Positions 9,459-20,556 are shown, counted from the stretch's first letter. The stretch is DNA of 44,788 bases from an uncultured Alphaproteobacteria bacterium (GCA_902586885.1 CACIJG010000016.1:1-44788), one strand, 5' to 3'. Notes: generated by a model from the letters alone, not told the origin. Program-made: numbers and translations.

Positions 9459-10664
9459 TTAATCTCTCTTTACCTCTGCAACTATTTTCGCTGCTGCATC
9501 ATTTAAGTTATCAGCCGAAATTACATTAAGTCCACTGGAATTGATAATTTCTTTACCTTTTTCCACATTGGTTCCTTCTAGTCTAACAACCAAAGGCACC
9601 TCAAGATTAACCTCTTTTGCTGCTGATACTACTCCTTCCGCAATTACATCACATCTCATTATTCCTCCAAAGATATTAACAAGTATACCTTTAACATTTT
9701 TATCTGATGTGATGATTTTAAAAGCTTCATAGACCCTTTCTTTTGTCGCACCCCCCCCAACATCCAGAAAATTAGCCGGTTCTGATCCATGCAATTTTAT
9801 AATATCCATTGTAGCCATGGCCAGGCCGGCTCCATTAACCATACAACCTATCTCTCCATCAAGAGAAATATAATTTAAATCAAATTTAGAAGCTTGTAAC
9901 TCCTTTGGGTCCTCTTCAGTTTCATCCCTTAAATCTTCAATTTCTTTGTTCTTAAAAAGGGCATTCCCATCAAAACTTATTTTACAATCAAGGCAGACAA
10001 GTGTCTCATCCTCTCCCAATATGAGGGGATTGATTTCTATCATTTGGCAGTTTTTATCTGTAAACATTTTATACAGATTTCTGGTCATATTTATACAGGA
10101 CTTATAGGGTTTGCCACTCAACCCTAAAGAAAAAGCAACTTTTCTCCCGTGATGATCAGAGAAACCTTCTGCTGGATCTACAAATATAGTGTTTATATCT
10201 TCTGGGTTTTCCTCAGCTACCTTTTCAATGTCCATACCTCCTTTCTTTGAGCACACGAATGCTATAGAGCTATTTGACCGATCAATTAACAAAGAAAGAT
10301 AAAACTCTTTAAGTATTTTACATCCAGATTCAATATATACTTTATTTACTTCTTTTCCCTCTTTACCAGTTTGCTTTGTAACTAATTTTTTCCCAAGCAT
10401 ATTTTTTGCTTCCTTGAGAGCATTCTCTAAGTTACTTGTAATTCTTACGCCTCCTTTTTCACCGGCTTCTTTTTCTAAGAACTTACCTTTTCCTCTACCT
10501 CCTGCATGAATTTGGGCTTTAACAGCGTATACACTTTCTACATTCTCAAAGATTTTAAGTTTATCCGGTTCAGGGTTAAATTCTTTATAAATCACTATTC
10601 CTTCTTGGACAGGAACATTATATTCCTTAAGTAGTAGTTTGCCTTGAAATTCATGTATATTCAT
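9459..10664 (-). CDS. sucC: Succinyl-CoA synthetase beta subunit
   Basis: A 401-residue ATP-grasp beta subunit beginning [19 protein letters not shown], typical for SucC. Visible segments are [15 protein letters not shown] (nucleotide binding), [10 protein letters not shown] in the grasp domain, [18 protein letters not shown] and [16 protein letters not shown] in the C-terminal ligase domain. It forms the heterodimer with SucD encoded 2 bases downstream. The mdh gene lies 29 bases upstream. The spacing and common strand indicate a single mdh-sucCDAB-lpdA transcript. Confidence 0.97.
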   Translation of the reverse strand: MNIHEFQGKLLLKEYNVPVQEGIVIYKEFNPEPDKLKIFENVESVYAVKAQIHAGGRGKGKFLEKEAGEKGGVRITSNLENALKEAKNMLGKKLVTKQTGKEGKEVNKVYIESGCKILKEFYLSLLIDRSNSSIAFVCSKKGGMDIEKVAEENPEDINTIFVDPAEGFSDHHGRKVAFSLGLSGKPYKSCINMTRNLYKMFTDKNCQMIEINPLILGEDETLVCLDCKISFDGNALFKNKEIEDLRDETEEDPKELQASKFDLNYISLDGEIGCMVNGAGLAMATMDIIKLHGSEPANFLDVGGGATKERVYEAFKIITSDKNVKGILVNIFGGIMRCDVIAEGVVSAAKEVNLEVPLVVRLEGTNVEKGKEIINSSGLNVISADNLNDAAAKIVAEVKRD

Positions 10665-10693
10665 TCGATCTTCCTAATTTTATTTTAAAAAAT

Positions 10694-11683
<990 letters not shown>

Positions 11684-11782
11684 TCAACCGCCATTAACTT
11701 CCTGTAAAGAGATATTTTTGCATGGATAAAAATGACTTGAATCAAAAACTAAAATAAAATTAGCTCGATTCCAACTTATTTG

Positions 11783-11811
11783 TTGAAACAACAGCGATTA
11801 AAAAATATACG
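11783..11811 (+). promoter_or_regulatory. Candidate promoter for mcl2-mch(-sdh)
   Basis: TTGAAA (11783-11788), a 17-base spacer and TATACG (11806-11811) fit a sigma-70 promoter (5/6 and 4/6 matches). Transcription would start near 11818, giving a short leader that still contains the AAAGGA ribosome site (11821-11826) before the ATG at 11833. The intergenic region is shared with the divergent mdh operon, for which I see no convincing promoter. Confidence 0.35.
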
Positions 11812-11832
11812 ATTAACTCGAAAGGACACTTT

Positions 11833-12717
11833 ATGATGAATAAGGAATTCTATCCCCACAGATCGGCGCTTTACATGCCAGGTTCCAACGAAAGAGCTCT
11901 GGAGAAGGCGAAAACACTTGCAGCAGATCTTTTTATTTTTGATTTTGAAGATGCAGTATCTATTGAAAACAAAGGAAAAGCTAGAGATTTAGTTGCAAAT
12001 GTTCTTACAGTCCAAAAGTCAGAGTATGGTCAAAAAAAAATACTTACTAGGGTAAATTCGATTGAATCGGAATGGGGAATGTTAGACTTAGAAGCTATAA
12101 AAAGTTGTAAAACAGATGGTATAATATTTCCGAAAGTAAATGAATTAAAGGATGTTAAAAGAATAAAAAGAGAAATGTCAAAAATGAATTTTTCAAACGA
12201 AACAGAAATTTGGATTATGGTAGAAACACCAAAATGTGTGATTAATCTTAAGTCTATATTGGAAGAGTTTAAAGGCCTTTCTGGCATTGTCTTGGGTACA
12301 AATGATTTGGCCAAAGAGCTGGGTTTGCCAAAGCAAGAAAATAGGCTTGGACTAATACATTCCCTAACCTCTACTGTTTTAATAGCTAAAGCTTTTGGTG
12401 TTTTATGCCTGGATGGAGTCTTCAATAAAATAGGAGATGATAGCGGTTTATCTGCGGAATTAAAGGAAGGAAAGCAATTAGGATACGATGGAAAAACATT
12501 GATCCATCCAAGCCAAATTGAAAAAACTAATCAGATTTTTTCGCCATCATTAGAAGAAATCCATTTGGCCAAAAAATATATAGATGCTTTTGAAAAAAAA
12601 GAAAATGAAGGAAAGGGAGTAATAACAGTTGATGGTGTTCTAGTAGAGGAACTTCATGTTCAGCAGGCTCAGGCAACTTTGGAGAAAATAAAGATTATAA
12701 ATCAGTTTAATGAATAG
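11833..12717 (+). CDS. mcl2: (3S)-malyl-CoA thioesterase-like CoA-ester lyase (Mcl2 type)
   Basis: A 294-residue HpcH/HpaI-CitE family TIM-barrel enzyme. It begins HRSALYMPGSNERALEKAKTLAAD, which resembles the Rhodobacter Mcl2 (malyl-CoA thioesterase) N-terminus more than the longer Mcl1 lyase. Family residues visible are FDFEDAV (36-42), Arg73 in LTRVNS, Glu131 in MVETPK and Asp158 in GTNDLAKELG. In Rhodobacter Mcl2 hydrolyses (3S)-malyl-CoA to malate and works with Mcl1 to give apparent malate synthase activity. Which of these reactions this protein does cannot be read from sequence. Start ATG 11833 has AAAGGA six to seven bases upstream; ATG 11836 is an alternative. mch follows 12 bases later. 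A run of nine A (12032-12040) lies within the gene without breaking the frame. Confidence 0.82.
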   Translation: MMNKEFYPHRSALYMPGSNERALEKAKTLAADLFIFDFEDAVSIENKGKARDLVANVLTVQKSEYGQKKILTRVNSIESEWGMLDLEAIKSCKTDGIIFPKVNELKDVKRIKREMSKMNFSNETEIWIMVETPKCVINLKSILEEFKGLSGIVLGTNDLAKELGLPKQENRLGLIHSLTSTVLIAKAFGVLCLDGVFNKIGDDSGLSAELKEGKQLGYDGKTLIHPSQIEKTNQIFSPSLEEIHLAKKYIDAFEKKENEGKGVITVDGVLVEELHVQQAQATLEKIKIINQFNE

Positions 12718-12729
12718 CGGGGGAACAAA

Positions 12730-13776
12730 TTGACAGGCAATATTGGACGATTTTTTGAAGATTATGAAATTGGAGAGGAAATATCTCACGCCACGCCACG
12801 AACGTTAGCAGAATCAGATAACTCAATTTACATGTCGATATATCCTTCAAGGTTTGCAGTCAACTCATCTAAAGAGTTTGCGATGGCCTGCGGTTTTAAA
12901 GATAGGCCGTTAGACGAGCTTATTGTTTTCCATACGGTGTTTGGTAAAACGGTACCAGATATTTCATTAAATGCGATTGCGAATTTAGGATATGCGGAAG
13001 GAAAGTTTTTTCGACCAGTGTACCCAGGGGAAACAATTAGAGCATATTCCACAGTTCTAGGACTTAAGCAAAATTCCAGTGGAAATTCTGGTCTTGTGTA
13101 CGTTAGGTCAAGAGGTGAAAATCAAAATGGAAAACTTGTATTGGAATACACTCGTTGGGTAATGGTCAAAAAGAGAGAGCCCCTTGATATTAACTTTAAA
13201 AACAAAGTACCAAAATTATCTGAAAACATTAATTCCTGTGACTTGCAAATACCGGATGATCTAAATTTCTTAGAGTATGATAAGTTAATGGCGGGTTCAG
13301 ATAAAGGTTTTGATGATTATACTGTTGGCGAATTAATAGATCATGTTGACGGGTGTACAATACACGAGTCAGATCATCTTTTTGCTACCCGTTTATGGCA
13401 AAACAACTCGAAGGTACATTTTGACACAAATGCCAGGGTTGATAATAAGCGACTAATTTATGGGGGCCATATTATTTCTTTAGTGCGAGCCTTAAGCTTT
13501 AACGGTCTAGAAAATGCTCAAATTGTTTTTGCAATCAATGGAGGATCACACGTAAATCCTGTTTTTGCAGAAGACACAATCTACGCTTGGTCAGAGGTTT
13601 TAGAAAAATTTGATTTTGAATCAAGAAACATCGCAGCTTTAAGATTAAGGAGTGTGGGTTCAAAGGTTCGAGATAACAAAATGCAGTTGAAAGATAAAGA
13701 AGGCAAGTATCTTCCAAATATTGTTTTGGATTTTGACTATTGGGTTTTAATCCCAAAGTTTTATAAAAGAAGTTAA
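12730..13776 (+). CDS. mch: Mesaconyl-CoA hydratase (beta-methylmalyl-CoA dehydratase)
   Basis: A 348-residue double-hotdog (MaoC-like) protein close to Rhodobacter Mch in length and start: GRFFEDYEIGEEISHATPRT. The first domain has RFAVNSSKEFA and VFHTVFGKTV; the second has FDDYTVGELIDHVDGCTI, ARVDNKRLIYGGHIISLVRAL. In the ethylmalonyl-CoA pathway it hydrates mesaconyl-C1-CoA to beta-methylmalyl-CoA, the substrate of malyl-CoA lyase. The start is TTG 12730, supported by GGGGGA five bases upstream and by the family alignment; no ATG fits. It is 12 bases after mcl2 and 84 bases before sdhC, and its location among ccr/ecm/mcl genes supports the assignment. Confidence 0.92.
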   Translation: MTGNIGRFFEDYEIGEEISHATPRTLAESDNSIYMSIYPSRFAVNSSKEFAMACGFKDRPLDELIVFHTVFGKTVPDISLNAIANLGYAEGKFFRPVYPGETIRAYSTVLGLKQNSSGNSGLVYVRSRGENQNGKLVLEYTRWVMVKKREPLDINFKNKVPKLSENINSCDLQIPDDLNFLEYDKLMAGSDKGFDDYTVGELIDHVDGCTIHESDHLFATRLWQNNSKVHFDTNARVDNKRLIYGGHIISLVRALSFNGLENAQIVFAINGGSHVNPVFAEDTIYAWSEVLEKFDFESRNIAALRLRSVGSKVRDNKMQLKDKEGKYLPNIVLDFDYWVLIPKFYKRS

Positions 13777-13790
13777 AAATTTATCTTTAC

Positions 13791-13818
13791 TTGAAGAAAT
13801 TATTTTAAGTTGTATATT
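13791..13818 (+). promoter_or_regulatory. Candidate promoter for sdhCDAB
   Basis: TTGAAG (13791-13796), a 16-base spacer and TATATT (13813-13818) lie in the 84-base gap between mch and sdhC. Transcription would start near 13825, about 35 bases before the sdhC ATG. This would let succinate dehydrogenase be expressed independently of mcl2-mch. No terminator is visible after mch, so read-through is also likely. Confidence 0.38.
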
Positions 13819-13860
13819 TTTAGTGATTAGGAACCCTAGAAATAATTAGAAAAGGTTATT

Positions 13861-14238
13861 ATGGATAATAGGCCATTGTCTCCACATCTTTCGATTTACA
13901 GGCCGCAGATAACATCAGTTTTGTCCATTTTTCATAGGTTAACCGGAGCAGGGTTATTTTTTAGTGCGATTTTAATCATAATATGGATAGCAGCCGTTGC
14001 GGCAGGAGCTGAGTATTATAAATATATAAAGTTTTTCTATTCTAGCCCACCACTTCTATTAGCATTAAGTGTATCTCTTTGGGCCTTGTGGTATCATTTT
14101 TTTACTGGCTTACGTCATCTTTATTGGGACCTTGGTTTGGGTTTCAACCTTAGATCAGTATCTCTTAGCGGTTGGATAGCAATCACATGCTCATTTCTGG
14201 CAACTTTATTAAACATTTTTATAATAAATATTTTTTAG
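13861..14238 (+). CDS. sdhC: Succinate dehydrogenase cytochrome b556 subunit
   Basis: A 125-residue membrane anchor beginning MDNRPLSPHLSIYRPQITSVLSIFHRLTG, the standard SdhC N-terminus with the quinone-site Ser21 and Arg26 region. Three hydrophobic helices follow (about 30-50, 62-82, 102-124). His79 in the WYHFFTGLRHLYWD motif is the expected haem b ligand. It anchors SdhAB to the inner membrane and helps bind ubiquinone. AAAAGG lies five bases before the ATG. sdhD begins 14 bases downstream. Confidence 0.95.
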   Translation: MDNRPLSPHLSIYRPQITSVLSIFHRLTGAGLFFSAILIIIWIAAVAAGAEYYKYIKFFYSSPPLLLALSVSLWALWYHFFTGLRHLYWDLGLGFNLRSVSLSGWIAITCSFLATLLNIFIINIF

Positions 14239-14252
14239 GTTTTGGATGAAAA

Positions 14253-14576
14253 ATGTCTTCAGGGATTAAACATTGGCGTCAACAACGCATTACTTCTATT
14301 CTTTTGATCCCATTAACTTTGTGGTTTTTAATTTTTATGTCTATTAATATTGGAGAAGATTACGTTGACGTTAAATCTTCTTTAGAGCAACCCTTTAACA
14401 TTATTATGATGTCTTTATTTATAATAGCGACACTTTTACACCTTCAACAGGGCTTGCAAGTTATAATAGAAGACTATTTCTACAAGAAGACTTTTTTGGT
14501 ATTGAATAATTTTTTTTGTGGCTTTCTCATGATCGTAGGACTATTTAGTTTATTGAAATTAGCTGTTTTTGGATAA
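14253..14576 (+). CDS. sdhD: Succinate dehydrogenase membrane anchor subunit
   Basis: A 107-residue protein with three hydrophobic helices (about 12-33, 48-68, 81-105) and the SdhD signature LLHLQQGLQVIIEDYF. His63 is the candidate haem ligand, and Asp74-Tyr75 is the conserved quinone-site pair. The family is poorly conserved, so position between sdhC and sdhA is important support. GGA lies a few bases before the ATG. It ends three bases before the sdhA start. Confidence 0.93.
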   Translation: MSSGIKHWRQQRITSILLIPLTLWFLIFMSINIGEDYVDVKSSLEQPFNIIMMSLFIIATLLHLQQGLQVIIEDYFYKKTFLVLNNFFCGFLMIVGLFSLLKLAVFG

Positions 14577-14579
14577 ATT

Positions 14580-16388
14580 ATGAAATCATATGAAATAATT
14601 GATCACACATACGACGTCGTAATCGTAGGAGCAGGCGGGGCTGGCTTGAGAGCAACTTTAGGAATGGCAGAACAAGGACTAAAAACTGCCTGTGTTACTA
14701 AAGTTTTTCCGACAAGAAGTCACACTGTAGCAGCGCAAGGAGGAATAGCTGCATCTTTATCAAACATGGGTCCTGATCATTGGCATTGGCATATGTATGA
14801 TACTGTAAAAGGCTCTGATTGGCTTGGAGACTCAGATGCAATGGAATATCTAGCAAAAGAGGCCCCTAAGGCGGTGTATGAGCTAGAACACTATGGTGTT
14901 CCCTTTTCAAGAACAGAAGAAGGCAAAATTTATCAAAGGCCATTTGGTGGACATACAACTGAATTTGGAGAAGGACCTCCGGTACAAAGAACATGTGCGG
15001 CGGCCGACAGGACAGGTCATGCAATACTCCACACTTTATACGGGCAGTCACTCAAAAATAATGCAGAATTTTTTATAGAGTATTTTGCTATCGACCTGAT
15101 AATGACAGAAGATGGAGAATGTCAGGGCATTCTAGCGTGGAAGCTTGATGATGGAACATTGCACAGATTTAACGCAAAAATGGTAGTTTTAGCGACGGGT
15201 GGGTATGGAAGGGCTTACTTTTCTGCAACTTCAGCACACACATGTACTGGAGATGGAAATGGCATGGTGGCAAGACAATCAATGCCTTTGCAAGACATGG
15301 AATTTGTTCAGTTTCATCCAACTGGAATTTATGGAGCAGGTTGCCTCATTACTGAAGGAGCAAGGGGTGAAGGGGGTTATTTAACTAACTCTGAGGGCGA
15401 GCGTTTCATGGAGAGGTATGCACCGACTTATAAAGACCTCGCAAGTCGAGATGTTGTGTCTCGTTGCATGACTATGGAAATCAGAGATGGAAGAGGAGTT
15501 GGAAACGATAAGGACCATATTTACCTTCACTTGAATCACCTTCCTCCAGAAACATTGGCTGAAAGGCTTCCAGGGATATCAGAGAGCGCGAGAATTTTCT
15601 CTGGAGTAGACGTAACTAAAGATCCAATTCCGGTTCTGCCTACAGTTCATTATAATATGGGAGGGATTCCCACGAATTATTGGGGGGAGGTTATAAACCC
15701 TGACGATCAAGATAAAAACAAAATACAACCAGGGCTCATGGCTGTTGGGGAAGCGGGGTGTGCATCAGTTCATGGTGCTAATCGGTTAGGTTCTAACAGC
15801 TTAATTGATCTCGTGGTCTTTGGAAGAGCAGCTGCTATTAGGGCTGCCGAAGTAGTTGATAGGAACTCCTCGAATAGACCATTAAATAAATCATCGGTTG
15901 AAAAATCTTTGGATAGATTTGACGGGCTGAGGTTTTCTGATGGACAAACATCTACAGCTGAATTGAGATTAAAAATGCAAAAAACAATGCAAACGGATGC
16001 CGCTGTCTTTCGTTCAGATAAAACTCTTTCTGAGGGTGTTAAAAAAATGGCGGATATAGCAGCTGGCGTTGATTACTTAAATGTAAAAGATAAATCTCTT
16101 ATCTGGAACACAGACTTGATGGAAACCTTAGAGTTAACTAATTTGATGCCCAACGCGCTAGCAACGATCGTATCAGCAGAAGCAAGAAAAGAGAGCAGAG
16201 GCGCTCATGCACAGGAGGATTTTCCTGACAGAGATGACGAAAATTGGAGGAAACATACTCTAGCAAAAATCTCTGATAATGGCTTCGTAAATTTATCATA
16301 TAGAGATGTTATTAAAAAACCTCTTACTGATAATAAAGATGGTGGAATTGACATCAAAAAGATTAAACCTAAAGCAAGGGTGTATTAA
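14580..16388 (+). CDS. sdhA: Succinate dehydrogenase flavoprotein subunit
   Basis: A 602-residue flavoprotein that oxidises succinate to fumarate. Visible are the FAD-binding [12 protein letters not shown] (14-25), the FAD-linking His48 in [10 protein letters not shown], substrate-site segments [18 protein letters not shown] and [24 protein letters not shown], catalytic-region [10 protein letters not shown] and [11 protein letters not shown], and the C-terminal [15 protein letters not shown]. Normal length for alphaproteobacteria. The gene sits three bases from both sdhD and sdhB. Its product works with SucCD and Mdh encoded nearby and receives succinate from both the TCA and ethylmalonyl-CoA routes. 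Confidence 0.98.
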   Translation: MKSYEIIDHTYDVVIVGAGGAGLRATLGMAEQGLKTACVTKVFPTRSHTVAAQGGIAASLSNMGPDHWHWHMYDTVKGSDWLGDSDAMEYLAKEAPKAVYELEHYGVPFSRTEEGKIYQRPFGGHTTEFGEGPPVQRTCAAADRTGHAILHTLYGQSLKNNAEFFIEYFAIDLIMTEDGECQGILAWKLDDGTLHRFNAKMVVLATGGYGRAYFSATSAHTCTGDGNGMVARQSMPLQDMEFVQFHPTGIYGAGCLITEGARGEGGYLTNSEGERFMERYAPTYKDLASRDVVSRCMTMEIRDGRGVGNDKDHIYLHLNHLPPETLAERLPGISESARIFSGVDVTKDPIPVLPTVHYNMGGIPTNYWGEVINPDDQDKNKIQPGLMAVGEAGCASVHGANRLGSNSLIDLVVFGRAAAIRAAEVVDRNSSNRPLNKSSVEKSLDRFDGLRFSDGQTSTAELRLKMQKTMQTDAAVFRSDKTLSEGVKKMADIAAGVDYLNVKDKSLIWNTDLMETLELTNLMPNALATIVSAEARKESRGAHAQEDFPDRDDENWRKHTLAKISDNGFVNLSYRDVIKKPLTDNKDGGIDIKKIKPKARVY

Positions 16389-16391
16389 CAA

Positions 16392-17168
16392 ATGGTTGAA
16401 TTTAGGCTGCCAAAAAACTCTCGTGTTGTTGAAGGGAAGGTTTGGGAAAAGCCAGATAAAGCAGAGAATCTAAAAGAAATAAAAATTTACCGCTATAACC
16501 CTGATGATAATGAAAATCCTAGAATTGACACATTTTTTATTGATTTAGATAAATGTGGTCCAATGATGTTGGATGCATTGATAAAAATAAAGAGTGAAAT
16601 AGACCCAACATTAACCTTTAGACGATCTTGCCGAGAAGGAATATGCGGTTCATGCTCAATGAATATTGGAGGTGTAAACACTTTAGCTTGCTTAAAGGGA
16701 ATGAACGAATTTAATGGAACAATCAGTGTTTATCCTCTTCCTCATCTTCCGGTCATTAAAGACTTAGTTCCCGACTTAAATAATTTTTACAAACAGCACG
16801 CCAGTATAAAGCCATGGTTGGAGACAAATACTGAGGAGCCAGAAGGCGAATGGCTTCAATCTGAAGAAGAAAGGAAGTTTCTCGATGGACTATATGAATG
16901 CGTTATGTGTGCTTGTTGTTCCACCTCCTGTCCGAGTTACTGGTGGAACGGTGATAAATATTTAGGACCTGCTGCTCTGTTGCACGCATATCGCTGGATA
17001 ATTGACAGTAGAGACCAAGAAAGAGAGGGACGTCTAAAAGAATTGGATGACTCCTTCAAACTATATCGTTGTCATACTATAATGAACTGTGCAAAAGCTT
17101 GCCCAAAGGGCCTCAACCCGGCAAAAGCGATCGCAGAGATAAAGAAACTCCAGTCACAAAATGTCTAG
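16392..17168 (+). CDS. sdhB: Succinate dehydrogenase iron-sulfur subunit
   Basis: A 258-residue iron-sulfur protein carrying electrons from SdhA FAD to ubiquinone. The [2Fe-2S] ligands are Cys80, Cys85, Cys88 and Cys100 in CREGICGSC and TLAC. The [4Fe-4S] and [3Fe-4S] ligands are Cys170, Cys173, Cys176 with Cys180, and Cys227, Cys233, Cys237 in [11 protein letters not shown] and [14 protein letters not shown]. The N-terminal ferredoxin fold and C-terminal helical domain are complete. The stop codon TAG (17166-17168) overlaps the stop of the convergent ecm gene. Confidence 0.98.
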   Translation: MVEFRLPKNSRVVEGKVWEKPDKAENLKEIKIYRYNPDDNENPRIDTFFIDLDKCGPMMLDALIKIKSEIDPTLTFRRSCREGICGSCSMNIGGVNTLACLKGMNEFNGTISVYPLPHLPVIKDLVPDLNNFYKQHASIKPWLETNTEEPEGEWLQSEEERKFLDGLYECVMCACCSTSCPSYWWNGDKYLGPAALLHAYRWIIDSRDQEREGRLKELDDSFKLYRCHTIMNCAKACPKGLNPAKAIAEIKKLQSQNV

Positions 17169-19111
17169 GTATTAGCCTCCTTGACAAATTTAGAAATATC
17201 CATAATTATTTTGTTCAAGTCAAAATCTTTTGGGGTATAAACCTTTTTAATGCCCATCTTATGAAGACTTTTAAAATCTTTTTCAGGAATTATTCCTCCG
17301 ACAATAATAGGAACTTCACCCAGTTTTTTTTGTCTCAATAAGGATGTAATGTCTGAAAGAATTTTCAAATGGCTTCCAGATAATATTGAAAGCCCGATTA
17401 GGTGTACCGATTCTTCTAAGGCAGAATTCACAATTTGTTCTGGTGTTAATCTTATTCCTTGATAAACAACATCTAAACCTGCTTCTTTGGCCCTCATGGC
17501 AATTTGTTCTGCACCATTTGAATGACCATCTAGACCTGGTTTCCCAATAAGAATTTTTATAGTTCTATTTAGCTTTTTATTAACCTTTAATACTTCCTTC
17601 TTTATTTTTGATAATTCTTCATTTTTTGTATTGTTGCTTACAGTTATTCCTGTTGGAGCTCTGAACTCTCCATAAATAGATCTCATTGCGTCCGCCCACT
17701 CACCTGTGGTAACTCCTGCTTTAGCAGCATCAATTGATGCTGGCATAATATTTTTTCCACTCCTAGCATTTTCTTGAAGAATTCTTATAGCGTTTTTAAC
17801 GTTTTCATCGTTCCGGGAGTTTTTCCACTTTATTAGAGATTCTATTTGAGAGCTTTCTAATTTTGGGTCGACAATCAAGACGTCATCTCCTTTTCTTGAA
17901 AAGGGACTCTTCTCATTAGATGTAAATGCATTAACTCCTACGATCATAGTCTCTCCTTTTTCAATTTTTTCCAGTCTTTTTGCATTGGAGGAAACTAGAG
18001 ATGTTTTCATGAACTCTAATGCTGACTCGGTGCCGCCCAACTCTTCTATCTTTCTTAATTTAATATTTACCGATTCTTTTATTGAAAAGACTTTCTTCTC
18101 AATTACTGAATTGTTATCAAATATATCTTCATACTCGAGTAAATCTGTCTCAAAGGCTAAAATCTGCTGCATTCTCAAGGACCATTGCTGATCCCAAGGT
18201 CTTGGTAATCCCATAGCCTCGTTCCAGGCAGGAAGTTGAATTGCTCTGGCTCGCGCTTTTTTTGAAAGTGTGACAGCTAAAAGTTCAAGAAGAATTCTGT
18301 AAACATTGTTTTCTGGCTGTTGCTCAGTCAGTCCTAAACTATTTACCTGAACGCCGTAGCGAAATCTTCTGAACTTTTCGTCTTTTACTCCGTACCTTTC
18401 CAGACAAATTTCATCCCAAAGCTCCACGAAAGCTCTCATTTTGCACAATTCACTAATAAACTTTATTCCAGCATTTACAAAAAATGATACTCTACCGACA
18501 ATTTGCGGGAAATGTTCTTTTGACACTCTATCTTTGATAGTGTCTAAAACTGAAACAGCCGTTGCAATTGCAAAAGCTACTTCTTCTTCTATAGTTCCCC
18601 CAGCTTCTTGAAGATGATAAGAGCATATATTAATCGGATTCCATTTAGGAACTTTATGCAAACAAAACTCAGATACATCTGCTATTAACTTCAAACTCTC
18701 AGCTGGTGGAAATATATAAGTGCCTCTACTTAAGTATTCTTTGATAATATCGTTTTGAACAGTACCTTGAAGAGACCCAATTTTTATTGAATTCTCTTCA
18801 GCTAAAGATAGGTATAGAGCCAATATCCAAGGCGCTGTGGCGTTAATCGTCATGGATGTATTCATTTTGTCTAATGGAATACCATCGAATAGAATTCTCA
18901 TGTCCCCTATGTGGTTGATTGGCACTCCAACTTTACCTACCTCTCCACTGGCAAGTGGGTGATCACTGTCGTATCCTGTTTGGGTTGGCAAGTCAAAGGC
19001 GATTGACAAACCGGTTTGTCCTTTTTTTAAGTTCTCTTTAAAAAGCTTATTACTAGCTTTTGCAGTGCTATGTCCCGCGTAAGTTCGAAATATCCAAGGT
19101 TTTGATCTCAT
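17165..19111 (-). CDS. ecm: Ethylmalonyl-CoA mutase (B12-dependent)
   Basis: A 648-residue adenosylcobalamin-dependent acyl-CoA mutase fused in one chain. The N-terminal catalytic barrel has [36 protein letters not shown] and [21 protein letters not shown]-terminal B12-binding domain from about residue 515 carries the DxHxxG motif ([12 protein letters not shown]) and [11 protein letters not shown]. The length and close pairing with ccr favour ethylmalonyl-CoA mutase (formerly MeaA) over methylmalonyl-CoA mutase. It converts (2R)-ethylmalonyl-CoA to methylsuccinyl-CoA. It is divergent from ccr with 175 bases between them, and its stop overlaps that of sdhB by a few bases. Confidence 0.93.
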   Translation of the reverse strand: MRSKPWIFRTYAGHSTAKASNKLFKENLKKGQTGLSIAFDLPTQTGYDSDHPLASGEVGKVGVPINHIGDMRILFDGIPLDKMNTSMTINATAPWILALYLSLAEENSIKIGSLQGTVQNDIIKEYLSRGTYIFPPAESLKLIADVSEFCLHKVPKWNPINICSYHLQEAGGTIEEEVAFAIATAVSVLDTIKDRVSKEHFPQIVGRVSFFVNAGIKFISELCKMRAFVELWDEICLERYGVKDEKFRRFRYGVQVNSLGLTEQQPENNVYRILLELLAVTLSKKARARAIQLPAWNEAMGLPRPWDQQWSLRMQQILAFETDLLEYEDIFDNNSVIEKKVFSIKESVNIKLRKIEELGGTESALEFMKTSLVSSNAKRLEKIEKGETMIVGVNAFTSNEKSPFSRKGDDVLIVDPKLESSQIESLIKWKNSRNDENVKNAIRILQENARSGKNIMPASIDAAKAGVTTGEWADAMRSIYGEFRAPTGITVSNNTKNEELSKIKKEVLKVNKKLNRTIKILIGKPGLDGHSNGAEQIAMRAKEAGLDVVYQGIRLTPEQIVNSALEESVHLIGLSILSGSHLKILSDITSLLRQKKLGEVPIIVGGIIPEKDFKSLHKMGIKKVYTPKDFDLNKIIMDISKFVKEANT

Positions 19112-19212
19112 AACCCTCTCTTTAATTTCATAAAAATTTTTTTACAAGGCGAATCTTATTTTATCATTATTCTATTCAAATTTTTTTTCAGATTAGAAAA
19201 TAATATTGATGA

Positions 19213-19228
19213 AATTATTTAAATAATT
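19213..19228. repeat. 16-bp perfect palindrome between ecm and ccr
   Basis: AATTATTTAAATAATT reads the same on both strands and sits near the middle of the 175-base region between the divergent ecm and ccr genes. It consists only of A and T in an AT-rich region, so chance is possible. Its central position makes it a candidate operator for both genes; in Methylobacterium a TetR-type regulator (CcrR) controls ccr through a palindrome, but I cannot link this site to it. Confidence 0.4.
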
Positions 19229-19286
19229 ATGCACATTTGATATAGTCTCTGGAATCACAAAAGAAAATTAAAGATCTTTCAAAAAT

Positions 19287-20549
19287 ATGCTCAATAAAAA
19301 AGATAAAAATCTGTATGAAGTTGGAGAAATACCCGAGTTGGGTGTCGTTCCAGAGAAAATGTATGCGTGGACCATTAGAAGGGAAAGGCACGGAAATCCA
19401 GAAAAAAGTTTCCAGATTGAAGTAGTGGACACACCTACAGTTGATAGTAATGAGGTTTTGGTTTTAGTGATGGCTGCTGGAGTAAATTATAACGGTATTT
19501 GGGCAGGTTTAGGGACTCCAATTTCACCTTTCGATGTTCATAAGGCTGAATATCATATTGCTGGATCTGATGCATCCGGTATCGTTTGGGCCGTTGGAGA
19601 GAAAGTGAGACGTTGGAAAGTTGGTGATGAAGTTGTAATTCATTGTAATCAGGATGATGGAGACGATGAGCAATGTAATGGAGGAGATCCTATGTATTCC
19701 TCAAGTCAAAGGATATGGGGATATGAAACACCTGATGGATCCTTCGCCCAATTTACAAATGTTCAATCTCAGCAACTTATGCCTAGGCCTAAGCATTTAA
19801 CCTGGGAAGAGAGTGCCTGCTATACTTTAACCTTAGCTACTGCATACAGAATGTTATTTGGTCATTCACCCCATGAATTAAGACCGGGGCAAAATGTTTT
19901 AGTTTGGGGAGCGTCTGGAGGACTGGGGTCGTTTGCCATACAGCTGGTAAATACTGCTGGAGCAAATGCCATAGGGGTAATATCTGACGAAGAAAAGAGA
20001 GACTTTGTTATGGACCTTGGAGCTAAAGGCGTCATAAATAGAAAGGATTTTAATTGTTGGGGTCAGATGCCTTTGGTGAACGGGCCAGAGTTTCGAGAGT
20101 GGATGAGTGAGGCAAGAAAATTTGGTAAAGCTATTTGGGATATCTTAGGTAAAGGCGTAAATGTAGACATGGTTTTTGAACACCCTGGTGAAAGTACATT
20201 TCCAGTGTCAGTTTTTGTAGTAAAAAAGGGTGGGATAGTAGTGATTTGCGCTGGAACTACTGGATACAATCTAACATTCGATGCAAGATATCTTTGGATG
20301 AATCAAAAAAGAGTTCAAGGAAGTCATTTTGCTAATTTGTTCCAAGCCAGCGCTGCAAATAAATTAATGATTGATAGGCGAATAGATCCTTGTATGTCAG
20401 AGGTTTTTCCTTGGCACAAAATACCTTATGCTCATACCAAAATGTTGGAAAACAAGCATAAGCCCGGTAACATGGCTGTACTGGTTAACTCTCCAACAAC
20501 AGGTTTAAGGACAATTGAAGACGCAAGAGAAGAAGGCATCATTGTTTAA
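19287..20549 (+). CDS. ccr: Crotonyl-CoA carboxylase/reductase
   Basis: A 420-residue medium-chain dehydrogenase/reductase that reductively carboxylates crotonyl-CoA to ethylmalonyl-CoA with NADPH and CO2, the signature reaction of the ethylmalonyl-CoA pathway. It matches Ccr nearly throughout: YEVGEIPELGVVPEKMYAW, AAGVNYNGIWAGLG, HIAGSDASGIVWAVG, HCNQDDGDDEQCNGGDP, the NADPH-binding WGASGGLGSFAIQL, VFEHPGESTFPVS, and GSHFANLFQASAAN near the CO2 site. About ten residues shorter at the N-terminus than Rhodobacter Ccr, in the variable part. The ATG at 19287 lacks a strong Shine-Dalgarno sequence. It is divergent from ecm, and its stop lies 7 bases from the convergent TIGR02186 gene. Confidence 0.97.
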   Translation: MLNKKDKNLYEVGEIPELGVVPEKMYAWTIRRERHGNPEKSFQIEVVDTPTVDSNEVLVLVMAAGVNYNGIWAGLGTPISPFDVHKAEYHIAGSDASGIVWAVGEKVRRWKVGDEVVIHCNQDDGDDEQCNGGDPMYSSSQRIWGYETPDGSFAQFTNVQSQQLMPRPKHLTWEESACYTLTLATAYRMLFGHSPHELRPGQNVLVWGASGGLGSFAIQLVNTAGANAIGVISDEEKRDFVMDLGAKGVINRKDFNCWGQMPLVNGPEFREWMSEARKFGKAIWDILGKGVNVDMVFEHPGESTFPVSVFVVKKGGIVVICAGTTGYNLTFDARYLWMNQKRVQGSHFANLFQASAANKLMIDRRIDPCMSEVFPWHKIPYAHTKMLENKHKPGNMAVLVNSPTTGLRTIEDAREEGIIV

Positions 20550-20556
20550 CCTATAA

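Noticed and set aside
12032-12040. Nine-A run in mcl2, possible second homopolymer frameshift
   Set aside because: The CoA-ester lyase reading frame continues without interruption on both sides.
12030-12425. 131-codon open frame on the minus strand
   Set aside because: It lies entirely opposite mcl2, has no recognisable family pattern, and mcl2 is well supported.
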